Assembly (NCBI GenBank): GCA_001303585.1
Contig: LJTT01000003.1
Coordinates: forward strand, 1-63,407
DNA from: Betaproteobacteria bacterium SG8_41
GTDB taxonomy: Bacteria > Pseudomonadota > Gammaproteobacteria > Burkholderiales > SG8-41
Length of the DNA: 63,407 nucleotides
Direction of reading: 5' to 3'
The translations under genes and the position numbers were made by a program. The notes under the pieces were generated by a model. That model was given only the letters and a program-made list of their open reading frames with translations. It searched no databases and had not been told where the DNA came from. This document shows positions 9,519 to 17,944 of this stretch, in pieces (the first letter of the stretch is position 1; each line of letters begins with the position of its first letter).

Positions 9519-9739
9519 GCGTTTTCTCCCTTCGGTTGTTTGCGTCTGCCCCGCAGCGCCATTCACGGCGGGAACGTAATGGATCTTTTGGCGCTTATGC
9601 CGCTATTTCGGCAATGGTTGCATATGATAGGACGTTTGGGGGCGCCTCGCCGTGCCCTGGGCGGCGCAGACCACTCGCCCGCGCGGCCGTGTTAATGATG
9701 TACTATTTGCGCGCAAATCTAATCCGAAGGCAACTCCCG

Positions 9740-10486
9740 ATGAGCATCATCAGCCCGTGGTATCAGCTCGGCTACGTCATTCCCCATCTCTACACGGACC
9801 TCGACGCTTATCAGTTCTATCGCATCGCCCCGGAAGGCATGATGCTGGTGACGACCGGCCTCAACCTCGCGGAGTACAGCCTCGCGGCCGTCGAGCGGGA
9901 ATTGCCGGCGCTCTGGGACCGTTTCGATCTGCTTGCGAAGAAGAAGGTGGACCGCATCTCGTTGAGCGGCGTGCCAGTCGCCTCGGCCCTCGGTCGGAAA
10001 AAGATGCTCGAAATTCTTGCCGAGGCACGCGCACGAACCGAGCTGCCGTGCGACACGGATCTGGAAGCGCATATCGCCACGCTCCAGCACCTTGGAGCGA
10101 CCCGCATTGCGCTGGCGACGCGATGGCCCGAGGCCGTCAATGCCGCGCTGACCGGCTACCTGGCCGAGGCCGGCATCGAGGTCCTTGCCTGCCGCTCGCG
10201 GGGACGCTCGCTTGCTCAGAACAAAGCATCCAGCGCGGCCGACGATCACCAGCTTGCCATCGAGCTTGGCGGCCAGGTCCTGCGCGAGACGCCCGCTGCG
10301 CAAGCGCTCCTGATGCCGGGCGGCCTGTGGTACGCCATCCACGCGGTGCCCCTCCTGGAGGCGGAGCACGGCCGGCCAGTGCTGCTCAACATCCTCTCGA
10401 CTACCTGGGCCGCGCTCCATGCAGCGCGCGACCGCATACAGCGCCGTCCCGACCCGCGCTGGGGCCGGGTCCTAGCGAGCGTCTGA
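9740..10486 (+). CDS. Arylmalonate decarboxylase/maleate isomerase-like protein lacking the catalytic cysteine
   Basis: 248 aa from the ATG at 9740; an in-frame ATG lies 48 nt upstream. The fold is that of the Asp/Glu racemase superfamily: an LGYVIPHLYTD start, SLSGVPVA, HLGATRIALATRWPE, and ALLMPGGLW followed by PLLEAEHGRPVLLNILSTTW. In arylmalonate decarboxylase the last segment reads SCGGL with the catalytic Cys188; here Met192-Pro193 replace Ser-Cys. The N-terminal position holds Gly, as in the decarboxylase rather than the two-cysteine isomerases. The protein therefore lacks both family cysteines. It is either a different enzyme or a non-catalytic homologue. Confidence 0.78.
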   Translation: MSIISPWYQLGYVIPHLYTDLDAYQFYRIAPEGMMLVTTGLNLAEYSLAAVERELPALWDRFDLLAKKKVDRISLSGVPVASALGRKKMLEILAEARARTELPCDTDLEAHIATLQHLGATRIALATRWPEAVNAALTGYLAEAGIEVLACRSRGRSLAQNKASSAADDHQLAIELGGQVLRETPAAQALLMPGGLWYAIHAVPLLEAEHGRPVLLNILSTTWAALHAARDRIQRRPDPRWGRVLASV

Positions 10487-10532
10487 CGGACAGGCCGCTC
10501 GATGCCGCGCAGCCATGCGCGGCAGTACAAAA

Positions 10533-10566
10533 AAAGCGGACCGGCCACAAGGGCACGGCCCGCTTC
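10533..10566 (-). terminator. Intrinsic terminator for the 10585-10818 gene
   Basis: Read on the minus strand, a GC-rich imperfect hairpin (AAGCGG/CCGCTT outer arms, GGCC inner arms) is followed by seven or more T residues. It lies just after the small minus-strand gene and supports its being transcribed. Confidence 0.6.
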
Positions 10567-10584
10567 CGGGGGGAGGTAATTCGT

Positions 10585-10818
10585 CTAGATCTGGCTCGCC
10601 AGCGCGTAGACGCGGTCAAGAAACACGCCGGCGTCTATTTTCGAAAAATCCTCGGGCAGCTGCGGGCTCAACTCCTGTTCGGTCTGGAAGCACGACATCG
10701 CAATCAGCCTGACCGCAGGGTTCCAGTTCACGCACAGCAACTCCTCGTCGTAGCGCTTTGCCATCTCGACGTGCTTCGTCGCTTTTGCCTTGCGGTAGTC
10801 ATCCAGCATGATGATCAT
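10585..10818 (-). CDS. Small hypothetical protein (YDEE-NWNP family, copy 1)
   Basis: 77 aa from the ATG at 10818. Not recognised. The core YDEELLCVNWNPAV matches YDEEPLCANWNPEV at 43191-43538, and similarity continues upstream of the ATG (LAWNLQWLGRERYWNWNQAM against LAWNLQQLGQETSANWAHAM). The real protein may therefore start earlier. The frame is open upstream to a TGA at 10953-10951 that is itself preceded by ATGAGAACCAGT, also conserved in the second copy. A terminator follows the gene. It could be an intact short gene or a truncated one. Confidence 0.5.
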   Translation of the reverse strand: MIIMLDDYRKAKATKHVEMAKRYDEELLCVNWNPAVRLIAMSCFQTEQELSPQLPEDFSKIDAGVFLDRVYALASQI

Positions 10819-11271
10819 GGCTTGGTTCCAGTTCCAGTATCTTTCTCGCCCTAACCATTGCAGATTCCATGCCAGAACGAGAAGGTAGCTGCTTACTGCG
10901 CCAAGCCCTTGTTTTATATCGTGCCCTTCCGACAGCTCTGCAGCACGATGTCAACTGGTTCTCATTCGACGACGAGAGTGACTGACGCTGAGCTCGTCGC
11001 AATACCGAATTTCCGACAGGCCGAAATGTCTCGGCGTGAAATTTGCACGGAGCGGAACGACAGCAGCAATGATGTGCGCAACGCGTGTTTTCTTCCCGTC
11101 GGGCTGACCCAAAAACAACAAACCCCGCCGAGGCGGGGTTTGGCTAATCACCGAGGCCGGGACGGCACCCCGAGCGGAAAACGCTACCGCTATATTCGCC
11201 AATTAATTCCGGCGGCCGATGAGCGGCGATGGCAACGGGTCCTCCGTGAATGCCACATCATGAGCGCTCGC
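10819..11271. other. 453-bp intergenic region with N-terminal remnant and terminator
   Basis: Contains the probable N-terminal extension or remnant of the small minus-strand gene (10819-10965) and a terminator at 11119-11142. The remaining short frames look non-coding. Confidence 0.5.
11119..11142 (-). terminator. Intrinsic terminator (CCCCGCC/GGCGGGG)
   Basis: An 11-bp arm inverted repeat CAAACCCCGCC/GGCGGGGTTTG. On the minus strand it is followed by TTGTTTTT, so it terminates the repeat-protein gene that ends at 11272. Confidence 0.8.
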
Positions 11272-12210
11272 TCATCCCTCATGCCCGTCCATGACACCCT
11301 GTACAACGCACTTGCTCTTGCCACGCGCAACGGTGAGGCTGCCATTGATCTTTCCGTCCATGCCGCAGAATCGCATGCGGTCGACATTGCGGAAGACGAA
11401 CCGATAAGCCCCGCCCTTGCGATGGATCAGCAAAACGCCCTTATTCTCCGAGAGCGTCACCTTGGAAGTTGTGCCGTTATCCTCCCAGCGGCCGTCATGG
11501 CCGCTACGCTCCACATCGATTGAGCAGGTGCGGGGCTTCCGCTTGCTGTAAAAGGCGAAGTAGTCGACTTTGCCGTTGACGAGCTGCACGCCGATGCGTG
11601 CGTGTCGGTCCTGAACCCCCGTAAAACAGGCCAGTTTCTCGATCCCTTTCGCCACCTTCGCCACAGTTTCGCTGCCGATGCCCAGACTGCGCTTGTAATA
11701 GGCGACGACGCGGTCCTGCGCCCGGGCAAGCGCCTGGGCTTCCTTCTTCGCGAGTTTTGCCGCTCTCGCCGCAGCGGCGGCGATTCTTTCCTGTTCTCGC
11801 TTCGCTTGCGCGACGCTGCGGCTCTCGTTGCGCTTGTAGCTGACAACCGAGCGATCCTGCGCATTGGCGAGGGCTTTTGCCTCATCATCGTGTTTGGTTG
11901 CCGTCTTCGTGTTGGCCGCTGCAACTTTGGCCTGCTTTTTCATTGCGGCCGCCGCGGCTGCGATTTTGGCCCGCTCTCTTTTTGCTGCCGCCGCCTCGCG
12001 AACCATGTTGCGCTTGTAATTGGCGACTGCGCGATCCTGCGCTGCGCCCAAGGCAGTGGCTGCGTTTCCCGCGCCCGCCAACCCGTTCGATTTGGCTGCC
12101 GCCCCGCCAGTCGCTTCTACTTTTCCTGGCAATTTTTGGGGCACGCTGGCACTGACAATCCCCGCGCCACAGAATGCGAGCGCGCAACACACGATAATGG
12201 AGCGTTTCAT
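11272..12210 (-). CDS. Secreted Ala/Lys-rich repeat protein
   Basis: 312 aa from the ATG at 12210, which has GGAGGAGGA 7 nt upstream; the longer open frame upstream is not coding. A signal peptide (MKRSIIVCCALAFCGAGIVSASV) is present. Residues about 55-180 are charged helical repeats in which AQDR-V-YKR occurs three times (AQDRAVANYKR, AQDRSVVSYKR, AQDRVVAYYKR), separated by Ala/Lys/Arg-rich coiled-coil stretches. The C-terminal 130 residues form a cysteine-containing domain (LACFTGVQDRHARIGVQ, CSIDVERSG, FCGMDGKINGSL, KCVVQG) that I do not recognise. Probably a periplasmic or surface protein; function unknown. Confidence 0.72.
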   Translation of the reverse strand: MKRSIIVCCALAFCGAGIVSASVPQKLPGKVEATGGAAAKSNGLAGAGNAATALGAAQDRAVANYKRNMVREAAAAKRERAKIAAAAAAMKKQAKVAAANTKTATKHDDEAKALANAQDRSVVSYKRNESRSVAQAKREQERIAAAAARAAKLAKKEAQALARAQDRVVAYYKRSLGIGSETVAKVAKGIEKLACFTGVQDRHARIGVQLVNGKVDYFAFYSKRKPRTCSIDVERSGHDGRWEDNGTTSKVTLSENKGVLLIHRKGGAYRFVFRNVDRMRFCGMDGKINGSLTVARGKSKCVVQGVMDGHEG

Positions 12211-12848
12211 ACTCGATCCTCCTCCATGATCCTGCGAATTCCGCCCGGCTTCGCGACTGGAATATCGCAGCACGCGTGTCACCGGTTCGGAGTCGGGCAC
12301 GTCTTCCGGAAGCAGGTGCGCCCCGGTTGGCGGGCCCAATTTCCCCTGGCACTGCAAGGGGCGCTCGGCCCAGCGTGAACGGACGAGTATTACTAACCAG
12401 GTCCAGGCTGGAAAACGCCCTCGTTTATATCTTGAATCATAGTGATTTTCACGACGGCTGGGTATGTGGTTTTTCACTGTCGGCGCGCTGAAAAAACTCT
12501 CTTAACTCCCTTTAAATAGTCGTGATTTTTCATTTGTCGTTTGCCGGCGACAGATTGGAGCGAGAGCTCATGCGCAGCCAGGTATTCGCACGTTCGCAAT
12601 GTCATATTGCAGCGCAATAAACGAACAGCCGCCGCCGAAATATGGGAGCAACCGTCGCCCAGCCGGCCCGAGCGATCGTCCTGGCCCATAACACGGCCGG
12701 GCAACAATCTGGTTTCGCAAATAACTTGCACGAGCACGGCTTCATTCCTGAATTGGGGATAAACCATCGGCGGCCGCTGTCTGGGCGGCGGTTTTCCCGG
12801 CAGGCGGCACTCATCGGCGAATGGCGCCGCGCTCCCGGCGGAAGAGGG
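12211..12848. other. 638-bp intergenic region
   Basis: Divides two minus-strand genes for exported proteins. A minus-strand open frame of 97 codons (12474-12767) exists, but it has no recognisable motif or convincing ribosome-binding site. I see no other structure. Confidence 0.5.
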
Positions 12849-13343
12849 TTACTGCGCGAGCGGTATTTGCGCGAGAACGCCCGCCTGAGCTTCGGCGTCG
12901 AGCCGGGTTTCGACCTGATAGAGGCGAAGTTGCCGCGTCGGGTTAAGCACACCAGCCGCTTTGCGCAGGTATTCACGCTTGAGGCGATAGCGCTCCGACT
13001 CAAGCTGCATGGCTTCCGCAAGCAGCGCCTCGGCCTTGTCCGGAGCGAGTCCGCCCTGATTATAGGCGTCGGCATATTCCACGATGACATCGAGCTGCCG
13101 CCCGCGCACCGTGACGACGGCGCCACGGTACTCGTCATAGACTGGCCAGAAGCTGCGTGCTTCCTCCCCCGACAGCAACATGTTGCCCGCGATCCGGTTC
13201 TTGCGCCGGGCCTCGGTCTGCGCGAGTTGCTGTCGCAAGGTCTGGCTCGCTGTGGCCGGCGAGGACTGCTGCGCGGTCGCCGCTGGCATCATGGTCAGCT
13301 CGGCCGCGCAAAACGAAATCGCAATAAACAGGAAACGAATCAT
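12849..13343 (-). CDS. Exported helical protein of unknown function
   Basis: 164 aa from the ATG at 13343 (GGAG upstream), with signal peptide MIRFLFIAISFCAAELTMMPAATAQ. The mature part is predicted all-helical: LSGEEARSFWPVYDEYRGAV, then LAPDKAEALLAEAMQLESERYRLKREYLRKAAGVL and a final RQLRLYQVETRLDAE helix. The pattern resembles periplasmic Spy/CpxP-like helical proteins in length and layout, but the LTxxQ signature is absent, so no function is assigned. Confidence 0.7.
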   Translation of the reverse strand: MIRFLFIAISFCAAELTMMPAATAQQSSPATASQTLRQQLAQTEARRKNRIAGNMLLSGEEARSFWPVYDEYRGAVVTVRGRQLDVIVEYADAYNQGGLAPDKAEALLAEAMQLESERYRLKREYLRKAAGVLNPTRQLRLYQVETRLDAEAQAGVLAQIPLAQ

Positions 13344-13487
13344 GCGGCAAGGCTCCAATGTTCATTAGCCGGGGAATTACACGAATCTGAATGGCGCAAT
13401 GATGAAGCGAGCCTCGCACTATAGCGAAAAAGCCACTTCTGCGTCGTTGCCGTGTGATTCCGTGGCTGTAACGCTCGGAAAATGGGT

Positions 13488-14534
13488 TCAGCTCGCGCGC
13501 GACCCAACGGCGCCGATCGCTGAAAAAAGATCCGCGATGGTCTGCCGGGGAATGTCGCGAGTGATGAACACGAGCCGGGTGCTGCGGTCCTCACCTGGCC
13601 AGTCCGCCAGCTCGAGCGGCGGATGGAACAGGTGTTGCACGCCCTGGACGACCATCGGCCCGGCTTTGCCTTCCACGTTGACCAGGCCTTTGACGCGCAG
13701 GAGGTCGGGACCACGCAGCGCGGTGAGCACCTCGAGGCACTGTGTGAACGATCCCCACGGCATCGGTTGCTCGAAGCGCAGCACGAAAGACTGCACCGAC
13801 TCGTCGTGGACGTGTCCTTCCTCATGCTCGTCGGTTGCGCCCAGCCAGCGCTCGACCTCCTCGAGGTCGGCACGTGTTCGGCGCAAGCCCACATCGACCA
13901 GGTATGCCAGCTCGATCTCGCCGTTGATCGCGACCCGCACTGGGGCGCGCGCATTCAACTCACGCAGACGCAAACCCAGTGCCTCCAGCTGCTTCTCGGT
14001 CACGAGGTCGGTCTTGGTGATCACCAGGCGGTCGGCCAATGCCGCCTGTTTGAGCGGCTCCTGGAACTGCCCAAGCTGCCCAATGGCGTTGACGGCATCG
14101 ACTACCGTCACAACGCAGTCCAGACGGAACTGCTCCAACAGAAGCGTGTCCGTCAACAGCGTCTGCATCACCGGCGCGGGATCCGCCAGGCCCGTGGTCT
14201 CGATAATCACGCGGTCGAAGTCGATGATCTCGCCGTTGCGTCGCTGGACAAAGAGCTCGCGCAGGGTCTCCTGCAGATCGCCGCGCAGTACGCAGCACAG
14301 GCAACCGTTGTTGAGCAGCATCATCTGCTCGGACGAGACCTCGACGAGATCATTGTCCACGCCAATCTCGCCCAGCTCGTTCACGATCACGGCGACCCGG
14401 TTCATCTCGGGACGCTTGAGCAGGCGGTTGATCAGAGTCGTCTTGCCGCTGCCGAGAAATCCCGTGATGATCGAGACCGGGATGAGCCCGGCGAGAACAT
14501 CTCGCGTTGTGGTAGTCGTCTCCTGCGTCAGCAT
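13488..14534 (-). CDS. G3E-family GTPase (CobW/COG0523 metallochaperone)
   Basis: 348 aa. The Walker A motif GFLGSGKT is at residues 25-32 and the metal-binding GCLCC motif at 77-81. TKTD supplies guanine specificity, and a histidine/acid-rich loop EHEEGHVHDE precedes the C-terminal CobW_C domain. These proteins use GTP to insert or traffic metals (Zn, Co, Ni, Fe) into target enzymes. Start ATG at 14534 with a weak ribosome-binding site. It may load metal into an enzyme of the adjoining amidohydrolase/cupin cluster, but this is inference. Confidence 0.93.
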   Translation of the reverse strand: MLTQETTTTTRDVLAGLIPVSIITGFLGSGKTTLINRLLKRPEMNRVAVIVNELGEIGVDNDLVEVSSEQMMLLNNGCLCCVLRGDLQETLRELFVQRRNGEIIDFDRVIIETTGLADPAPVMQTLLTDTLLLEQFRLDCVVTVVDAVNAIGQLGQFQEPLKQAALADRLVITKTDLVTEKQLEALGLRLRELNARAPVRVAINGEIELAYLVDVGLRRTRADLEEVERWLGATDEHEEGHVHDESVQSFVLRFEQPMPWGSFTQCLEVLTALRGPDLLRVKGLVNVEGKAGPMVVQGVQHLFHPPLELADWPGEDRSTRLVFITRDIPRQTIADLFSAIGAVGSRAS

Positions 14535-14668
14535 TTCAAATCACGGTGAGCGGTAAGTGGTGGGCGGTGAACAATAGACACCGTTTCGCAAATCAAGTTC
14601 TGCCTGCTGACCTCCGTCCGGCGCTTAGCATTCAGCGTCTACGGCTTGCCGTTCACCATTCACCGAAA

Positions 14669-15919
14669 TTAGATGCTCATTTCCAGGCAATACAAGCCCC
14701 CTGTGAAACGATCCACGGCGTAGACGATGCCGCGATCGTCCCAGAACACGTCGTTGATTTGCGCCGAGCCCTTCGGCGTCAACGCCGGCGTCGCCGGCAC
14801 GAAATAGGCGACTTCGCGCGGCTGCAGGGGATTCGCCACGTCGTAAGCGCGCACGCCGCCGTTGAAGAACGTGCCAAGCACGATGTGGTCGGAGCGCATG
14901 GAGCATGGTCCCGGATAATTCTCGTGCAGGTTGTGCGCACCGAAACGCCCGCCGCGTTTCGTGAACACTTCGGCCGGTGGCAGCGGCAGCGTGGCGACCG
15001 GAACCAGGTTCGTCTCGACACTGCCATTCACGACCCACGCAAGCTTGGGCCAGTCCTCGCCGTTGTCCTTAGTGCACTCATCCGTGATGATAATGGTGTC
15101 GTCCTTGTTGAACAGCGGCATCACGGTATGGGTGAAACCATTGAAAGGCGGCGAGTGGCGCCAGTGCGTCACCAGCTTCGGTTTGGACTTGTCGCTGATG
15201 TCAAGGATGACCGTGCCGCCGTCGATGTAACCGATATAGGCGCGGTCGGGGCGCTGCGGATAGACGTTGGTGTTGTGCGGGCGATTGCCGCCGTCGAAGC
15301 GGGGATGACGCGGCAGCGGCCCTTCCGGATCACCCTTGCGGGTGCCGGGCAGCCACCAGCGGCCGACCTCTTTTGGCTTCGCGGGGTCGCGGACGTCAAT
15401 GATCTGGTAGAACTGGTCGTCCTTCGGGTCGCTCGGCTCGAAGTCGGCCGACCCCGAGGTGAGGTGGACGTACTCGCCGTCGGCGAACCAGACGCAGTGG
15501 GCGCCGCGCGAGTTCGGGCCTGAGCGGTCGAAATGCGAAATCAGCTTGGGCGCTTCGGGCTTGCTGATGTCGAACAGATCAAAGCCCGCGGGCTTGAGCC
15601 CCCATTCCCTGGTCTGATAGGCGACGGCCATGATGTCGCCCACGACGTCGAGCGAGTTCGAGCGCACTTTTGCGTGCGGCAGGTCCGTCTGGATCACCAT
15701 CTTCGGATTCTTGGGATCGGTCACATCCACCGCGGTGAAATTCTTTGGCGCTGACTCGTGCGCCAGCCACAGGATGCGCCGGCCGTCCTTGGTGGCCTGC
15801 ATGTTGATGCCCTCGCCGACCCCGCCGAATCCGGCGAGTTCGTTGTGGGCGATGAGCTTCATGTTGAGCGCCAGCGGCTGGCTCGCCTGCCCTGGTCGCA
15901 AACCTCCCTGAGATGCCAT
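14669..15919 (-). CDS. LVIVD-repeat beta-propeller protein
   Basis: 416 aa with at least five recognisable LVIVD repeats of the form DV-DP-P: VDVTDPKNPKMV, FDISKPEAPKLI, IDVRDPAKPKEV, LDISDKSKPKLV and YDVANPLQPREV. No signal peptide is seen. Propellers of this type are usually binding scaffolds of unknown function. The ATG directly follows the TAG of the upstream dehydrogenase gene, implying translational coupling, and it ends the five-gene amidohydrolase-to-LVIVD run. Confidence 0.88.
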   Translation of the reverse strand: MASQGGLRPGQASQPLALNMKLIAHNELAGFGGVGEGINMQATKDGRRILWLAHESAPKNFTAVDVTDPKNPKMVIQTDLPHAKVRSNSLDVVGDIMAVAYQTREWGLKPAGFDLFDISKPEAPKLISHFDRSGPNSRGAHCVWFADGEYVHLTSGSADFEPSDPKDDQFYQIIDVRDPAKPKEVGRWWLPGTRKGDPEGPLPRHPRFDGGNRPHNTNVYPQRPDRAYIGYIDGGTVILDISDKSKPKLVTHWRHSPPFNGFTHTVMPLFNKDDTIIITDECTKDNGEDWPKLAWVVNGSVETNLVPVATLPLPPAEVFTKRGGRFGAHNLHENYPGPCSMRSDHIVLGTFFNGGVRAYDVANPLQPREVAYFVPATPALTPKGSAQINDVFWDDRGIVYAVDRFTGGLYCLEMSI

Positions 15920-16891
15920 CTATCTTCCCTTTCCCTTATTGCGCCGCGGGGCCGATCCCCGCAGTTTGGCGCGTTTCCTCAAGATTGCATGTATTGCGGC
16001 CGTGTCCTGCTTCGCCCGTCCCTGCCGCAGCGCCGCGGTGTAGAACTCGAGGCTGCGATCGAACAGCGGCGTCGGGCACTTCAAGCGACGCGCAAAAGCG
16101 TGAATGATGTCAATGTCTTTCTTGTAGACGTCGCCCTTCATGGTGGCCGGCAGGTAGCGGCCATTGACCATCATGGGCCCGCGCACATCGAACATCTTCG
16201 AGGTCCCGGCGCCGTCCCGGATCACGCGGTACACGAGCCCTAGATCGAGCCCGGCCTTTTCACCCATGACCATCGCCTCGGCCGTCGACAGGTTATGAAT
16301 CGTGACCAGCAAGTTGGCGATGAACTTGAGCTTGGAGCCAATGCCGAATTCGCCGCAGTAGTAAGTCGAGCGCGCGAAACCGTCGAACACCTTTCGGCAA
16401 CGGTTGAACGCCCTGCGCTCACCGCTCGCGTAGACCGCAATGTCCTTCACGGCCGCCTGCGCCCCGGTTCCGCTGATCGGGCAGTCAAGCATCTCGATCC
16501 CGGCCCGGGCAAAGCGCTTGCGGCAGCGCTCCTTCAACTCGATCGGCATCGTGCTCGCCTCGATGACGATCGTGCCTCGGGCCGCCCCGGCTGTGATGCC
16601 GTCCTTGCCGAAAAACGCCTGTTCGATGGCCGCTGGCGAGGGCAGCGAGCTGATGATGATCCGCGCCGCTTTCGCCACCTCGGCGCAAGAGCGCACCGCG
16701 CGTCCGCCTCGCGCCTCGTGCTCCCGCCGCCGAGGCGCCGCGACGTCATAACCGGTTACGGGATGGCCAGCCGCCAGCAGATGGCGCGCAAAAGCGCCGC
16801 CCATGATTCCCAGGCCGACGACGCCGACGGGCACGCCGGTCTGGCGCCTGCGGGCCGACTGGACGCGTTTGCGCAACACGATCTTTCTCAT
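15920..16891 (-). CDS. NAD(P)-dependent 3-hydroxyisobutyrate dehydrogenase-like oxidoreductase
   Basis: 323 aa from the ATG at 16891 (AGAGGA 6 nt upstream; a TTG one codon earlier is possible). A basic leader precedes the Rossmann motif VGVVGLGIMGGAFARHLLAAG. The substrate loop DCPISGTGAQA and the catalytic-lysine helix GSKLKFIANLLV are present. The enzyme oxidises a beta-hydroxyacid. Stop and next start are adjacent, so it is co-transcribed with the LVIVD gene and the upstream Bug protein gene (19-bp gap). Confidence 0.9.
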   Translation of the reverse strand: MRKIVLRKRVQSARRRQTGVPVGVVGLGIMGGAFARHLLAAGHPVTGYDVAAPRRREHEARGGRAVRSCAEVAKAARIIISSLPSPAAIEQAFFGKDGITAGAARGTIVIEASTMPIELKERCRKRFARAGIEMLDCPISGTGAQAAVKDIAVYASGERRAFNRCRKVFDGFARSTYYCGEFGIGSKLKFIANLLVTIHNLSTAEAMVMGEKAGLDLGLVYRVIRDGAGTSKMFDVRGPMMVNGRYLPATMKGDVYKKDIDIIHAFARRLKCPTPLFDRSLEFYTAALRQGRAKQDTAAIHAILRKRAKLRGSAPRRNKGKGR

Positions 16892-16910
16892 CAAATCCTC
16901 TTGTCAGCTC

Positions 16911-17888
16911 TCAACGCTTGGCGAGCCCCAGGGGCTTCATCACGGAATACAAATCGCCGTACGCTTCCTTCATGAAAGCCGCGGCGTCCGCGCCACCCTT
17001 GAAGTCGATCACCCACTGGTTCTTCGCGGCAAACGCCTTGAACTCCTCGCTCTCCGCCACGCCCTTCAGGACGCTCACCCAGAACGCGGTCTGCTCGGGC
17101 GTCATGCCACCGGCCCCGATAAGGCCGCGCCAGTTGTGGAACACCCCCTTGTAACCCAACTCCGGCCAGGTCGGCGTGCCCGAGAATATGCCCGGGAGGC
17201 GCTTCGGCGAGGAAATCGCGATTGCCCTGAGCCTGCCCTCGGCAACGTGGGGCGCGAGGATGACGTTGCTCGTCGAAATCACGTCAACGTGCCCGCCGAG
17301 CAGCGCGGTCACGGCGGTGGACGAGGAATTAAACGACACCAGCTTGATCGGCTTCATGTCGATGCCGGCCGACAGCACGGGCATTCCCACCGAAATGTGA
17401 TGGGTGCCGCCGCGCGCGCTGCTGATGCCGATCGAGAGCGAGCCTGAATCCTTGCGCAGCGCCTCGATCAGGTCCTTGCCGGTTTTGATGGGAGAATCCG
17501 CCTTGACCGCGAATGCGATGTACTCCGTGACCATGATCCCCAACGGCGTGTAGGCATCGTAGGTCCGCGGCAGTCGACCGTTGATGTAATTGGTGAGAAT
17601 GGTCGAGGACGTAATCGAGAGAACCTGCGGATCGCCCGACTTCTGGTGCAGGTAGGCATAGGCCTTGGAGTGGCCGCCGCCCGAGCGGTTGACGACTGCG
17701 CTCGGCACCGGCACCAGTTTCAGCTGGTCCCATACCCGCTGGATCGTTCGGCCGGTATTGTCGAGCGAGCCGCCGGCGCCGGCCGGGACGATCAGTTCGA
17801 CGTTGCGCTCGGGGCTCCAGCCTTGTGCACAGGCCGGCGCAACGAGCACGCTCAAGAACAATGCCAGCAGAAATTCCCGCTTAATCAT
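16911..17888 (-). CDS. Bug/TctC-family periplasmic binding protein (orphan)
   Basis: 325 aa with signal peptide MIKREFLLALFLSVLVAPACAQ. The mature part has VELIVPAGAGGSLDNTGRTIQ and VVNRSGGGHSKAYAYLHQ, the family ligand loops. GGAGG precedes the ATG at 17888. No TctA/TctB gene is next to it, so it may use the permease at 6514 or act as a sensor. It lies between the cupin and dehydrogenase genes of the catabolic run, which suggests that it binds that pathway's substrate. Confidence 0.9.
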   Translation of the reverse strand: MIKREFLLALFLSVLVAPACAQGWSPERNVELIVPAGAGGSLDNTGRTIQRVWDQLKLVPVPSAVVNRSGGGHSKAYAYLHQKSGDPQVLSITSSTILTNYINGRLPRTYDAYTPLGIMVTEYIAFAVKADSPIKTGKDLIEALRKDSGSLSIGISSARGGTHHISVGMPVLSAGIDMKPIKLVSFNSSSTAVTALLGGHVDVISTSNVILAPHVAEGRLRAIAISSPKRLPGIFSGTPTWPELGYKGVFHNWRGLIGAGGMTPEQTAFWVSVLKGVAESEEFKAFAAKNQWVIDFKGGADAAAFMKEAYGDLYSVMKPLGLAKR

Positions 17889-17944
17889 CCCTAACCTCCT
17901 TTACGTTGTCGCAGGCAGCTTCCTGGTCACCGGTCACAGTCGCA

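Noticed and set aside
10951-10965. Second in-frame TGA (ATG AGA ACC AGT TGA) upstream of the small gene at 10585, considered as another selenocysteine site.
   Set aside because: No conserved cysteine position is known there, no good SECIS-like hairpin follows, and the duplicate at 43112 is frameshifted, so gene decay or a downstream start is simpler.
12474-12767. 97-codon minus-strand frame in a long spacer.
   Set aside because: No ribosome-binding site or motif, and cysteine/arginine-rich composition typical of non-coding frames.
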